Shown: positions 32,668 through 41,009 of the stretch, piece after piece | Layout of the letters: every line of letters starts with the position of its first letter | How positions within the stretch are numbered: the first letter of the stretch is position 1 | Origin: Streptomyces sp. NBC_00178 | GTDB taxonomy: Bacteria; Actinomycetota; Actinomycetes; Streptomycetales; Streptomycetaceae | Reading direction: 5' to 3' | DNA length: 64,000 nt | Assembly: GCF_036206005.1 (NCBI RefSeq) | Contig: NZ_CP108143.1 | Coordinates: 6,973,501-7,037,500 of the forward strand | Notes under the pieces: generated by a model | Database searches by the model: none | What the model was told of the DNA's origin: nothing | What the model saw: only the letters and a program-made list of their open reading frames with translations | Made by a program: the position numbers and the translations under genes

Positions 32668-34806
32668 TCACCCGAAGCTCGGGTGGAGCGACATCTTCAT
32701 CGTCGAGGTGAGCTGCCTCTGGAAGGCCGCGGCACGGGGATAGTGGTCCAGGGCTCTGACGAGCGCCGGCAGGAGATGACGCTCGGCGCTCACCCACTCC
32801 GCGGCCTCGGCACTCCCGTGGAACTCCTGGGGATGGACGCCGGGACGCGGCGGAGGCAGGATCAGCGTCCTGAGGTGCGGCGCGAGCAGCGCCGTCGCCG
32901 CGTCGGCGCTGTACACGTAGTGCTCGAACATCCTGGCGCGGGCCTCGGAGCGGGCAGGACCCGGATCCAGGGCGGAGCTCAGCTCTTCCGCGAACGCGCG
33001 CAGCAGCTCGTGACAGGTGTACCTGCCCGAGACGTGCTCGACGAGCAGGTGATGGTCGGCGAGTTCGGCCAGGTTCCTGCGCGTGATGTGCAGGTCGGTG
33101 TCGGCGAGGCTGGCCGCGGCCCTCAGGGTGATCTCCGGTGAGGGGTGCTGACTCAGGGACCGGAACAGGTGGGCGCCACCCACACTGAGCGTCTCGTACG
33201 AGCGCTGGAACACACTCCGGGCGTCCGTACGGGGGTCGCCGCTGAACAGGGCGAGAAGACCGTGCCTCAGCTCGGCCGCGAGCGTGGCGAGGGCGGGCCG
33301 CGGTCCCGTGAGCGCGCGGGTGCCCACCACGGCCAGCGCCAGCGGCAGCCCCCCGCACAGTTCGACTATCTCGTCGGCGTGGGCCGTCTCGCTCCTGATC
33401 CGGGCGGAGCCGAGACGACGCTCGAGCAGTTGAAGGCTCTCCCGCGGGGGCATGGGGTCGAGGGTGAGGACTTCGGCGTCGTGGGTGACGGCGAGCCCCT
33501 CCAGTTTTCTGCGGCTGGTGACGATCACCAGGGAACCCGGAGTCACCGGGAGCAGAGGCCTAACCTGCTCGCAGTGCGCCGCGTCGTCGAGCACCAGGAG
33601 CAGACGGCGCCCCGCGAGGGCGGTCCGGTAGACGGAGCCGAGCGAGGCGGCATCGAGATCGCCTCCGCTCCGGCCCTCGCCCAGCGCGTCCAGCACCGCG
33701 GTCATCGCCTGGGCCGGGTCGAGGCGCGCCCGGTCGGGGTGGTGCCCGCGCAGATCCACGTAGACCTGTCCGTCGGGGAAACGCTCCGCGGCCAGATGGG
33801 CACAGTGCACGGCCAGTGTCGTCTTCCCGACTCCGGCCATACCGCTGATCGCGACCGCCGCCGCCGGCGGTTCGGTCCCGCCGCCCCTGGTGGCGAGGTC
33901 CAGGATCCGGTTCGCCACCTCGTGGCGGCCGACGAACGCGACGGGGTTCGCCGGCAGATGCGGTGGAACCCGCGGTTGTGTCGCCCGTGGCGTCAGTTCC
34001 TTGGCGGCACGCTGCGCGCAGCCGCGCTGCAGGAAGTGCCGCCTCGCCGCGCGCAGACCGGGACCGGGCTCGACGCCGAGTTCGTCGGCGAGTGTGCGGC
34101 GGATGCCCTCGAACTGCTTCAGTGCTTCGGCCTGGCGGCCGGTGGCGGCAAGGGCGGCGATGATGCGGGAGTGGATCGCCTCGTCGAACGGGTGGTCCTC
34201 CACGGCGCAGCGCAGGACGGACAGGATCTCCTCCGTCAGTGCGGGGGCGGCGCCCAGGACGACGTCGGCCGCCTCCTTGGCCGTGGCGACGAACTCGTGC
34301 CCGACGGACGTGAAGACGGGATGCCACGCGACGGGTGTGCCGTCGGCGACTACGGGGCTGCGCCACAGGCGAAGAGCCTCGATGAAGTCCGTCGCCGCCT
34401 GCGCGGGGTCGCCGCTGTCCAGAGCGAGCCGGGCTCGTGCGCGCAGGTCGCGGAAGCGCAGGAGGTCGGAGGTCGAGGCGTCGGCCAGGAGGCGGTAGCC
34501 GTCGGCGGCCCGTGACAGGTGTTCGGCGTCGGTCCGGCTGCGCAGGCCGGGTTCCAGCAGTTTCCGCAGCGCACCGATGTGGCGGTGCACGACGTTGACG
34601 GCGCTGGCCGGCGGCTCGTCGTCCCACAGGACGTCGACGGCGTCGCTCAGCGAGACGGGGCCGGGCGCGCGCAGCAGCAGGAGCGACAGCAGAGCCAGCC
34701 GTTTGGGGGGCCCGACGTCGAGCTCGGTGTCCCCGCGCACGGCCCGTACCGTGCCGAGGATGGAATAGCGCACCGGCGCATCCGTGGGTTTTCCGCTGTC
34801 GTTCAC
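32668..34806 (-). CDS. SARP/AfsR-type regulator with NB-ARC domain
   Basis: A 712-residue regulator. The N-terminal OmpR-like winged helix (about 12-90: YSILGTVRAVRGDTELDVGP, LALLSLLLLRAPGPVSLSD) and BTAD domain (about 95-245, ending FEGIRRTLADELGVEPGPGL) define a SARP. An NB-ARC ATPase follows, with P-loop GMAGVGKTTLAVHCA, LLLVLDDAAHCEQVRPLLP and VIVTSRR. The usual long TPR array of AfsR-like proteins is missing: the protein ends about 90 residues into the helical region (QLTSTMKMSLHPSFG). GTG 34806 has GGAAGG upstream. SARPs activate biosynthetic or morphological genes; no such cluster is in the window. Confidence 0.88.
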   Translation of the reverse strand: MNDSGKPTDAPVRYSILGTVRAVRGDTELDVGPPKRLALLSLLLLRAPGPVSLSDAVDVLWDDEPPASAVNVVHRHIGALRKLLEPGLRSRTDAEHLSRAADGYRLLADASTSDLLRFRDLRARARLALDSGDPAQAATDFIEALRLWRSPVVADGTPVAWHPVFTSVGHEFVATAKEAADVVLGAAPALTEEILSVLRCAVEDHPFDEAIHSRIIAALAATGRQAEALKQFEGIRRTLADELGVEPGPGLRAARRHFLQRGCAQRAAKELTPRATQPRVPPHLPANPVAFVGRHEVANRILDLATRGGGTEPPAAAVAISGMAGVGKTTLAVHCAHLAAERFPDGQVYVDLRGHHPDRARLDPAQAMTAVLDALGEGRSGGDLDAASLGSVYRTALAGRRLLLVLDDAAHCEQVRPLLPVTPGSLVIVTSRRKLEGLAVTHDAEVLTLDPMPPRESLQLLERRLGSARIRSETAHADEIVELCGGLPLALAVVGTRALTGPRPALATLAAELRHGLLALFSGDPRTDARSVFQRSYETLSVGGAHLFRSLSQHPSPEITLRAAASLADTDLHITRRNLAELADHHLLVEHVSGRYTCHELLRAFAEELSSALDPGPARSEARARMFEHYVYSADAATALLAPHLRTLILPPPRPGVHPQEFHGSAEAAEWVSAERHLLPALVRALDHYPRAAAFQRQLTSTMKMSLHPSFG

Positions 34807-35372
34807 CTGGCACCGCCTTCCGCCTGCACGGCGTGGGGGCCGCCGTCGCCCAAGGCCGATGACGGCGGGGAAAACGGCGCCCACGGGCACGGGGAGCCGC
34901 GCTCACCCGGCGGCACGGGTGCGGTCGCGGACCTGCGCGCCGGGCACGCGGGGCCCGCGCGTTCGGTCGGCCCGTGAGCGCGCCCGTGCGGCGGCCGGGC
35001 CCGGACGCCGTGCCTCACGGAGTCGTCGGCTTCCGGGCTCAAGGGGCCACCTCCCTGCCGTAGAGCTCCGTGCCGGGCACGCGGGACTCGCGCGGACGCC
35101 CCTGCCTCCTGCACTCCGGATCGGGAAGACCCACGGTGACGTCACCGGAAGCGCCGAGACCGAGCGTGATCGGGTGCTTGCCCGCAGGTCGGGGGCCCTG
35201 ACTGGTCATTGAGAGGTTTCTCGTTCGAACTGACAGCTGAGGGGTCCGGCCGATACCAGGCCGGCGGCAGGCTGAATGCTGAATGACAAGTCAAGTAAAG
35301 GACAGTACTAATTGTTCTGTCAAGGAGGGTTCTGTGGGCATCGCATCGGACGTGACGAAGGGCCGGGCTGCG
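34807..35372. promoter_or_regulatory. Long upstream region of the SARP gene
   Basis: A minus-strand promoter is likely at about 35325-35295: TTGACA, 17 bases, CTTTAC, inside the inverted repeat GACAG-N10-CTGTC. It would give a leader of about 490 bases. A 56-codon frame (35039-35209, minus) lies in this leader, without a good ribosome site. Nothing else recognised. Confidence 0.4.
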
Positions 35373-36179
35373 TCAGGAGGGCAGATCCACCCAGGTTCCG
35401 TGCGCCACCACGCGGAGGAGTGACGACAGGCCGGCCTCGTCGAAGGCCAGCTCCAGATCGGACAGCCCCTCCGAGAAGTGTGTCCAGCCGTCGTAGTGGG
35501 CGGGCACCACGAGCTTCGTGTCGAGGACGGCCGCCGCGGCGGCCGTCCGCCTGCTGTCCATGGACAGTGGGCGCCCGCCGAACTTCGCCGCCACCCGCGC
35601 CGCCCCCGCGTGCAGCAGAGCCGCGTCGATGGCCGGGACCCGCCGTGACACCTCCGCCACCGTGCGGATGGACGCGTTGTCGCCGCTGATGTAGAGCGTC
35701 GGCAGCCCTTGACCGGACAGGACGAACCCGGTGACCTCGCAGTTGACGAAGCCGTCGGCGTCCCGCTCGCCGTCCTCCGGGCCGTGCACCGCGGGCACCG
35801 CGAGGATCTCGAGGTCCCCGCCCCCGTCCTGCCGCCGCACGGAGTGACTGGACCACGGTGCCAGGCCGATCGCCGGCGGGCCGATCCGTCCGGCGGAGAG
35901 GGGCCCGGAGACGACCAGTGGTGCCGACCCTGCGAAGGCGCGCCCCCGGTCGTCGAAGTTGTCGGGGTGGAGGTCATGGCTGACCAGCACCAGGTCGACG
36001 GGCCCCAGGGCGCTCTCGGTCACAGCCGGGCCCGATGTCTTGGTGAGATAGCCGTGCGGACCGGGCTCGTCGAACGTCGGATCGCTGACGATGCGCAGGC
36101 CCCCCATGTCGATGACGGCCGTCGGGCCGCCCAGCACGGTCACCGCGCACGTCCGGCGGGCCAGTTCGGTGGTCGTCAT
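35373..36179 (-). CDS. MBL-fold metallo-hydrolase (UlaG-like)
   Basis: A 268-residue metallo-beta-lactamase-fold protein. TAVIDMGGLRIVSDPTFDEP is the first sandwich, and the metal motif is VLVSHDLHPDNFDD (HxHxDN form). ILAVPAVHGPEDGERD supplies a further His, GFVLSGQGLPTLYISGDNAS an Asp, and VVPAHYDGWTHF the last His. This pattern is close to L-ascorbate-6-phosphate-lactonase-like proteins, for which the substrate is often unknown. ATG 36179 is chosen; the frame upstream is not family-like. It is transcribed in the same direction as the alcohol dehydrogenase, but a terminator separates them. Confidence 0.85.
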   Translation of the reverse strand: MTTTELARRTCAVTVLGGPTAVIDMGGLRIVSDPTFDEPGPHGYLTKTSGPAVTESALGPVDLVLVSHDLHPDNFDDRGRAFAGSAPLVVSGPLSAGRIGPPAIGLAPWSSHSVRRQDGGGDLEILAVPAVHGPEDGERDADGFVNCEVTGFVLSGQGLPTLYISGDNASIRTVAEVSRRVPAIDAALLHAGAARVAAKFGGRPLSMDSRRTAAAAAVLDTKLVVPAHYDGWTHFSEGLSDLELAFDEAGLSSLLRVVAHGTWVDLPS

Positions 36180-36355
36180 GTGCAACCTCACCCTCGGTTT
36201 CTCGACCGCTTCGTGTGTGCGCCGTACGCCGTTCCTGTCCGGACGGCGGGCGGGATCCTCCCGTGCCGGTCCGGCGCACGATCGGCACCCTACTGCCGAG
36301 ATCACCCGAGAGGTTCGCAGGCGCGTCGTCGCCGGCCCGGCGGCCGGCAGGAACA

Positions 36356-36385
36356 AGGTGTTCCGGCTCGGCTGCCGGAACACCT
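36356..36385 (-). terminator. Terminator after the alcohol dehydrogenase gene
   Basis: AGGTGTTCCGGC (36356-36367) pairs perfectly with 36374-36385 around a 6-base loop. The remaining sequence in 36180-36479 holds no gene. Confidence 0.7.
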
Positions 36386-36479
36386 GCCTGCGTGGCGGGA
36401 CGGGTGGAGGCGGTCCCGGGCGGCAGAGCCACCCGGCAGCCCCGCCGTCCCGGGCGACGCCGTCTCAGGCCGCTGCGTC

Positions 36480-37496
36480 TCAGGCCGCGGCGTCGAGCAC
36501 GACGCGGAAGCGGGCCTCACCCGACAGCATGCGCTCGTAGGCCTCGGGTGCCTTGGCGAAGGGCATGACCTCGACGCTGGGGCGGATGCCGTGGGCGAGG
36601 CTGAAGGCGAGGTTGTCCTCGTTCTCGATGGAGGATCCCGTCAGGCTGCCGACGACCGAGTGCGTACCGAAGATCAGGTCGGGGGTGGCGATGGTGATGG
36701 GGTCGGGGGCCGCGCCGACGACGACCAGCTTGCCGTTCGGGGCGAGACCGCGGACCAGCGGGTTCATGGAGGCACCGCTGGTGGCCGTCGCGACGATGAT
36801 GGAGGCACCGCCCAGCTCGGCCAGTGCCGCCCCGGGGTCCGTGCTGTTGCTGTCGATGTAGACGTGGGCGCCGAGCTGCCGTGCGTAGGACTCCTTGTCC
36901 TTGCCCCGGGCTATGGCCGCGACCCGGTAGCCGAGGCTGCGTGCGTACTGCACGGCGACGTGGCCGAGCCCGCCGATGCCCTGCACCGCTACGAGCGCAC
37001 CGGCCCTGGTGGGGCCCTGCTGGAGCGCGATGAAGGTGGTCAGGCCGGCGCAGAGGAGGGGCGCCGCGTCGATCGCCGATATGCCGTCGGGGATACGGAC
37101 CAGGCCGCTGGCGCGGGCGTAGGCGACCTCCGCGTAGCCGCCGTCGACGGTGGTGCCCGTCTGCTCCTGGGCGGTGCAGTTCACGAAGTCACCGCGGCGG
37201 CACGACTCGCACTCCCCGCACTGTCCGTTCAGGAAGCCGACGCCGACGCGCTCACCGGGCTGCCAGGCGGTGACGCCGGCGCCGACGGCATCGATCACAC
37301 CGACGATCTCGTGACCGGGAACCAGCGGCTGGGACGGGTCGGCGCGCAGGCCCTCGATGGCCAGCACGTCGGTGTGGCAGATTCCGCAGGCCTCCACACG
37401 GAGGCGTACGTGCCCGGGTGCGGGCTCGACCAGCTCGCGCTCCACCAGCTGGAGGTTGTGGACGCCGGTTGCCTCGAAGGCTCGGTAGGTGGACAT
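36480..37496 (-). CDS. Zinc-dependent alcohol dehydrogenase (AdhP-like)
   Basis: A 338-residue medium-chain dehydrogenase. Catalytic zinc ligands lie in EACGICHTDVLAIEG and PLVPGHEIVG; the structural zinc is held by the four Cys of CGECESCRRGDFVNC. The NAD(P) motif is VAVQGIGGLGHVAVQYARS at about residue 165. Length and the C-terminal FRVVLDAAA fit the AdhP-like alcohol/aldehyde reductases. ATG 37496 has AGGAG upstream. A weak TAGACGACC-type operator (37624-37641) lies 128 bases upstream, so it may belong to the TetR regulon with WrbA and DsbA. It is divergent from a TetR gene. Confidence 0.92.
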   Translation of the reverse strand: MSTYRAFEATGVHNLQLVERELVEPAPGHVRLRVEACGICHTDVLAIEGLRADPSQPLVPGHEIVGVIDAVGAGVTAWQPGERVGVGFLNGQCGECESCRRGDFVNCTAQEQTGTTVDGGYAEVAYARASGLVRIPDGISAIDAAPLLCAGLTTFIALQQGPTRAGALVAVQGIGGLGHVAVQYARSLGYRVAAIARGKDKESYARQLGAHVYIDSNSTDPGAALAELGGASIIVATATSGASMNPLVRGLAPNGKLVVVGAAPDPITIATPDLIFGTHSVVGSLTGSSIENEDNLAFSLAHGIRPSVEVMPFAKAPEAYERMLSGEARFRVVLDAAA

Positions 37497-37623
37497 GACT
37501 TCTCCTGGGGGTCGTTCGGCGCACGAATGCGGGGGAGTGAAGGGCCGGTGCGGAAGCGATGGCCTTGGTGCGCACCGGGTCCGCAACGGGATCGACGGTC
37601 GGTGAGGAGCGAGGTCCGCCATC

Positions 37624-37641
37624 AAAATGACCGGTCGACTT
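37624..37641. promoter_or_regulatory. Weak TetR-type operator upstream of alcohol dehydrogenase
   Basis: The core TGACCGGTCGACT shares the ACCGGTCG centre with the consensus TAGACGACCGGTCGTCTA but differs at about five outer positions. Position relative to the gene is right for control; strength is uncertain. Confidence 0.4.
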
Positions 37642-37910
37642 AAACAAGCGTAACCCATCGCGGGTGCGGTGCGCCCCGGGTGCTCACATGTGTCGCGTTG
37701 GTTTGGGTGGGGTGCAGTGGAAAAGAGACGAATCCCGATCGAGAGGTTCGCGCCGCCGCGTCCGTGTGCCACGCGGCTCGTCCGCGTAGGGACGGGCACT
37801 ACCCGGGGAGGGGGCGCCTCGTGTGCGCGCCCGGCGGGAGCCGCGGTCGGTGGACCTGTGGCCGGCCGGGCCGCGGGGGCGTACCCGTCGTGAGCCCGCA
37901 CGAAGGGGAC

Positions 37911-37938
37911 ACGACCGGTATAATATGGTCAGTCGTCT
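37911..37938 (+). promoter_or_regulatory. Half-operators and TATAAT upstream of TetR
   Basis: ACGACCGGT (left half of the consensus) at 37911-37919 runs into a TATAAT (37919-37924), and GTCGTCT (right half) follows at 37932-37938. The two halves are spread around a consensus -10, fitting autoregulation of the TetR gene at 38054. Confidence 0.45.
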
Positions 37939-38053
37939 TGCTGTGCCGCAACCTCAGGGCTCCCACTGTGCAGACACCCGTTCCGCCGTGTGGAGCGTGC
38001 TGGTGCGGTGGACCGACACAGGGCGGCCGTCGGCGTACGAGGAGGCGAGTGAG

Positions 38054-38626
38054 TTGGGGCGAGCATCGAAGCGCGAGCAGATCGCGCAGGCGGCCTTCGA
38101 GCAATTCCATGAGCGCGGCTTCAACGCCACGGGCATCAGTGACATCACCACGGCCGCCGGCGTACCCAAGGGCTCGTTCTACAACCACTTCCCCAGCAAG
38201 GAGGCGGGCGCCCTGGAGGCGCTGAGCCGGTACGCCGACACCTTGCGCTTCGATCTGCTCACGACACCGGGCCAGGCTCCGCTCGAGCGCCTCCGGGCGC
38301 ACTTCGAGTACCTGAGCAGGGACACCGTGGACAACGGGTTCGTCCGGGGCTGCCTGGTCGGCAATTTCGGGGCCGAGGTCGCCGACCACAACGACGAGAT
38401 CCGGTCCGCGGTCAGTAGCGGCTTCGCACAGTGGGCCTCCCGGCTCGGACAGGTGCTCACCGAGGCGAAGGAGTCCGGTGACGTGGACGGCTCCCTGGAT
38501 GTGGACGCCACCGCACTGTTCATCCTCAGCGCCTGGGAGGGAACGCTGATCGCGGCGCGGGCCGACAAGTCGGCGGCGCCCGTGGACGCGTTCTTCCGCA
38601 CCGTCTTCGATGTGGTGCTGCGCTGA
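38054..38626 (+). CDS. TetR family regulator with NemR-like cysteine
   Basis: A 190-residue TetR regulator. The HTH is GFNATGISDITTAAGVPKGS followed by FYNHFPSKEAGA (about 22-52). The ligand domain contains GCLVGNFGAEVA with Cys100, close to where NemR carries its electrophile-sensing Cys106; AcuR-type relatives share this GC-x-x-GN block. TTG 38054 is preferred: GAGGAGG lies eight bases upstream and MGRASK-like starts are normal for the group. The longer frame upstream crosses the promoter. It is divergent from the alcohol dehydrogenase and precedes the WrbA gene. Confidence 0.85.
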   Translation: MGRASKREQIAQAAFEQFHERGFNATGISDITTAAGVPKGSFYNHFPSKEAGALEALSRYADTLRFDLLTTPGQAPLERLRAHFEYLSRDTVDNGFVRGCLVGNFGAEVADHNDEIRSAVSSGFAQWASRLGQVLTEAKESGDVDGSLDVDATALFILSAWEGTLIAARADKSAAPVDAFFRTVFDVVLR

Positions 38627-39064
38627 GGGTTCAGCGGCTCGCCTTGCCCGATCTCGTCCGGCACCGGAACCGTCCTCCGAGGGTCTCCGGGTCGGGGCCG
38701 GCTGTCTGACTGCCCTGGGGCGGGGCCGGCCGCCCGGGAAGGCGACGGTGCGGTGTGGCCCCGGCTCCCCTTAGCGGTCCGTGCTTCTGTGCCGGCGAGG
38801 GGCGGGGACCATCCGTATGCGGTGAAGGCCGCGCCGCGACCGGGTCGCAGGTCCGCCCGCGCCGCGCGGCGTCTCCTGCCGTAGCGGCTGCGCGCGCGGC
38901 AGTGTCGCCCGGAGCTCCGGTGATGTGCCGCCCCCGGTCTCGTCCTCGTCCTGCGTGAACGGCCGGTCGGCCAGCCGGCCGGAGTCATGGCAGGTCCTGT
39001 CGGCGCCACCGGACACCTTCGGACACACGTGTGTCGCGCATCACGGTCGGGTGTTGATTGACGC
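38627..39064. other. Intergenic region before WrbA
   Basis: About 440 bases without a recognisable gene. A minus-strand frame of 85 codons (38771-39028) is Arg-rich and unlike any family. No hairpin was found directly after the TetR stop. Confidence 0.4.
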
Positions 39065-39082
39065 AAGACGACCGGTCGTCTA
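39065..39082. promoter_or_regulatory. Best copy of the TetR-type operator, WrbA promoter
   Basis: AAGACGACCGGTCGTCTA has perfect 8-base arms AGACGACC/GGTCGTCT. It is overlapped on the right by TATATTC, a possible -10, and stands 63 bases before the GTG start of the quinone reductase. Confidence 0.75.
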
Positions 39083-39144
39083 TATTCGAATCCGGGTCGG
39101 CAGATCAGCCTTCGCCCGAAACCCCCCTTCGAATGGAGCACCCC

Positions 39145-39756
39145 GTGGCTACTCCCATCAAGCTCGCTGTCGTCTACTACTCGTCCACCGGCACGATCAC
39201 CGAGATCGCCAAGGAGCTGCACGACGCGGGCGTCAAGGCCGGCGCCGAGGTCCGTCTCCTCAAGGTCGCCGAGCTCGCCCCCCGGGAAGCCATCGAGTCC
39301 AACCCGGCCTGGGCCGCGAACCACGCTGCCACCGCACACATCGCCGAGGCCACCCCCGCGGACATCGACTGGGCCGACGCCGTCATCTTCGGCACGCCGA
39401 CCCGCTTCGGCAACGTGTCCGCGCAGCTGAAGCAGTTCATCGACACGCTGGGCGGACTGTGGGCCGAGGGCAAGCTCGCCGACAAGGTCTACAGCGGCTT
39501 CGTCTCCTCCGCCACGGCTCACGCCGGCCAGGAGGGCACGCTCCTCGCGCTCTACAACTCGGTGCACCACTTCGGTGGCCTCACCGTGACGCCCGGCTTC
39601 ACCCAGCCGCACAAGTTCGTGGACGGCAACCCCTACGGCACCTCGCACGTCGACGGCCAGGGCAGCAAGCCGGTCGACGACGTCACCCGTACCGCCGCTC
39701 AGATCCAGGCCGAGCGCGTCATCCGGATAGCTGCCGCGATCCAGGCTGCCGCCTGA
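39145..39756 (+). CDS. wrbA: NAD(P)H:quinone oxidoreductase, WrbA type
   Basis: A 203-residue flavodoxin-fold quinone reductase. The FMN phosphate loop is VVYYSSTGTITEIAK near the N terminus; DAVIFGTPTRFGNVSAQLKQ and SSATAHAGQEGTLLALYNSV are diagnostic for WrbA. HHFGGLTVTPGF, just beyond, contributes to the active site. Two-electron reduction of quinones avoids semiquinone radicals, and relatives respond to electrophiles and oxidants. GTG 39145 is chosen because GGAG precedes it; the ATG 12 bases earlier lacks a ribosome site. Controlled by the operator at 39065-39082. Confidence 0.9.
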   Translation: MATPIKLAVVYYSSTGTITEIAKELHDAGVKAGAEVRLLKVAELAPREAIESNPAWAANHAATAHIAEATPADIDWADAVIFGTPTRFGNVSAQLKQFIDTLGGLWAEGKLADKVYSGFVSSATAHAGQEGTLLALYNSVHHFGGLTVTPGFTQPHKFVDGNPYGTSHVDGQGSKPVDDVTRTAAQIQAERVIRIAAAIQAAA

Positions 39757-39850
39757 TCGCAGGTATCTCGGCGCGGCCAGGCCGCCCGCCTTCCCCGGGC
39801 CGAGGCCCGGACGGGGGCGGAGCCGGAGCCGGCCGGTTCCCCGACGACGC

Positions 39851-39888
39851 CGGGCGCGTCCCGCTGCCGACGCCGCGGGACGCGCCCG
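39851..39888 (+). terminator. Terminator after WrbA
   Basis: A perfect 14-bp stem (39851-39864 with 39875-39888) with a 10-base loop, about 95 bases after the stop codon. Confidence 0.65.
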
Positions 39889-40020
39889 CCTAGCAGGCTG
39901 ACGGCGGCGGGATGACGATATGTACATCGGCCGGGCCGGTATCCGCGGCAACGAAAGGTGTTCCCCCGGTGAGCGGGCGGGTGCGTCACGCCACCGGGGG
40001 AAGCAAGAGAGGGAGAGATC

Positions 40021-40314
40021 ATGAAGGAATTCCTGGTCGAGCTGACCACCACGGTGCCCGAGGGCACCGACCCGGCAGAGGTCGACCGCCGTCGCGCCGT
40101 CGAGTCCACGCGCGCGGCGGAGCTCGCGTCCCAGGGGCGCCTGTTCCGTCTGTGGCGTCCTGTGGGTGAGCTGCGCAGTATCGGCGTCTGGCGCGCGGAC
40201 GACGAGTCGGAGTTGCGTGAGCAGGTCCTCGGGAGCCTTCCCCTGTGGCCCTGGATGACTGCTGTGATCACCCCCCTCCAGTCGCACCCCAACGATCCGG
40301 GCCAGACCGTCTGA
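40021..40314 (+). CDS. Muconolactone delta-isomerase-like protein
   Basis: A 97-residue ferredoxin-like-fold protein matching muconolactone isomerase throughout: MKEFLVELTTTVPEGTDPAE, VDRRRAVESTRAAELASQGR, LFRLWRPVGELRSIGVWRAD and the C-terminal PLWPWMTAVITPLQSHPND. Classical members isomerise muconolactone in the beta-ketoadipate pathway. No catechol dioxygenase or muconate cycloisomerase is nearby, so the stand-alone gene may act on a related lactone. ATG 40021 has AGAGGGAGAG upstream. It may be co-transcribed with the SnoaL-like gene 90 bases on. Confidence 0.88.
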   Translation: MKEFLVELTTTVPEGTDPAEVDRRRAVESTRAAELASQGRLFRLWRPVGELRSIGVWRADDESELREQVLGSLPLWPWMTAVITPLQSHPNDPGQTV

Positions 40315-40403
40315 GCAAGGCCGCGCGGCGCTGTTCCGCGCCGTGACCCCAGCTACGGCGATGCCGTGGGCAGAGTGAACCTGAGCGAGATGAGGAACTC
40401 CTG

Positions 40404-40775
40404 ATGGAGAGTGCAGAAGCACAGCGAACCGCCCTGCGCGGAGTCATGGACGGATGGAAAGCAGCGGTCGACGCGCACGAGCCGGAGAAGGTCGCCTCGT
40501 ACTTCACCGACGACGCCATCTTTCAGGGACTGCGCCCCTACAGCGTCGGCCGTGAGGGTGTAGCCCAGTATTACGACTCGCAGCCCATGGGGCTCAAAGC
40601 GGAATACGAGGTACTCGAAACCCGGTCGCTTTCCGAGGACGTCCTGCTCGGTTATCTGAGTGTCGACTTCTCATTCGTGGACCGGCCGACGATCGGCGTC
40701 GTCCTCGCCGTCGTGCTCACGCGCGCCGAAGGCGAGTGGCGCATCGCGCACTACCAGGTGTCCAAGAACGACTGA
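40404..40775 (+). CDS. SnoaL-like/SgcJ-type small protein
   Basis: A 123-residue protein of the NTF2-like fold. The helix MDGWKAAVDAHEPEKVASYF followed by TDDAIFQGLRPYSVGREGVA and the strands ending WRIAHYQVSKND match the SgcJ/EcaC family. The pocket in this fold can bind hydrophobic metabolites; no function can be assigned. ATG 40404 has GAGGAACTCCTG upstream. Its transcript ends at the exceptional palindrome that begins 18 bases after the stop. Confidence 0.8.
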   Translation: MESAEAQRTALRGVMDGWKAAVDAHEPEKVASYFTDDAIFQGLRPYSVGREGVAQYYDSQPMGLKAEYEVLETRSLSEDVLLGYLSVDFSFVDRPTIGVVLAVVLTRAEGEWRIAHYQVSKND

Positions 40776-40792
40776 CGAATACGTCGATCGGC

Positions 40793-40850
40793 GCCGGTAA
40801 TGCGATGGGGCGGGGTTGGATATCCAACCCCGCCCCATCGCATTACCGGC
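40793..40850. terminator. 58-bp perfect palindrome (terminator)
   Basis: Arms 40793-40821 and 40822-40850 are perfect inverse copies with no spacer (centre GGATATCC). It directly follows the SnoaL-like stop. As RNA it folds into a stem of about 27 bp; as DNA it could extrude a cruciform. Confidence 0.8.
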
Positions 40851-40894
40851 AGGCCTCGTGCCGACGCGTGTCGTCGGTCCGCCGCCGAGCACAC

Positions 40895-40944
40895 AGGGAC
40901 GGCCCGGGGCCCCGCCGGATCCGGCGGGGCCCCGGGCCGTCCCT
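40895..40944. terminator. 50-bp perfect palindrome (terminator)
   Basis: Arms 40895-40919 and 40920-40944 are perfect inverse copies centred on GGATCC, with four further pairs outside one mismatch. It lies 44 bases from the previous palindrome and on the 3' side of the convergent epoxide-hydrolase-like gene. Confidence 0.8.
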
Positions 40945-41009
40945 ATGTGTGGGTGCGGCCGCCTCGGCGTGAACGCGCGGGAGGCGGGCGCGAGGCGTCT
41001 CAGGAGTTC

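Noticed and set aside
35039..35209. A 56-codon frame in the SARP leader
   Set aside because: Weak ribosome site and no recognisable sequence; a leader peptide cannot be excluded.
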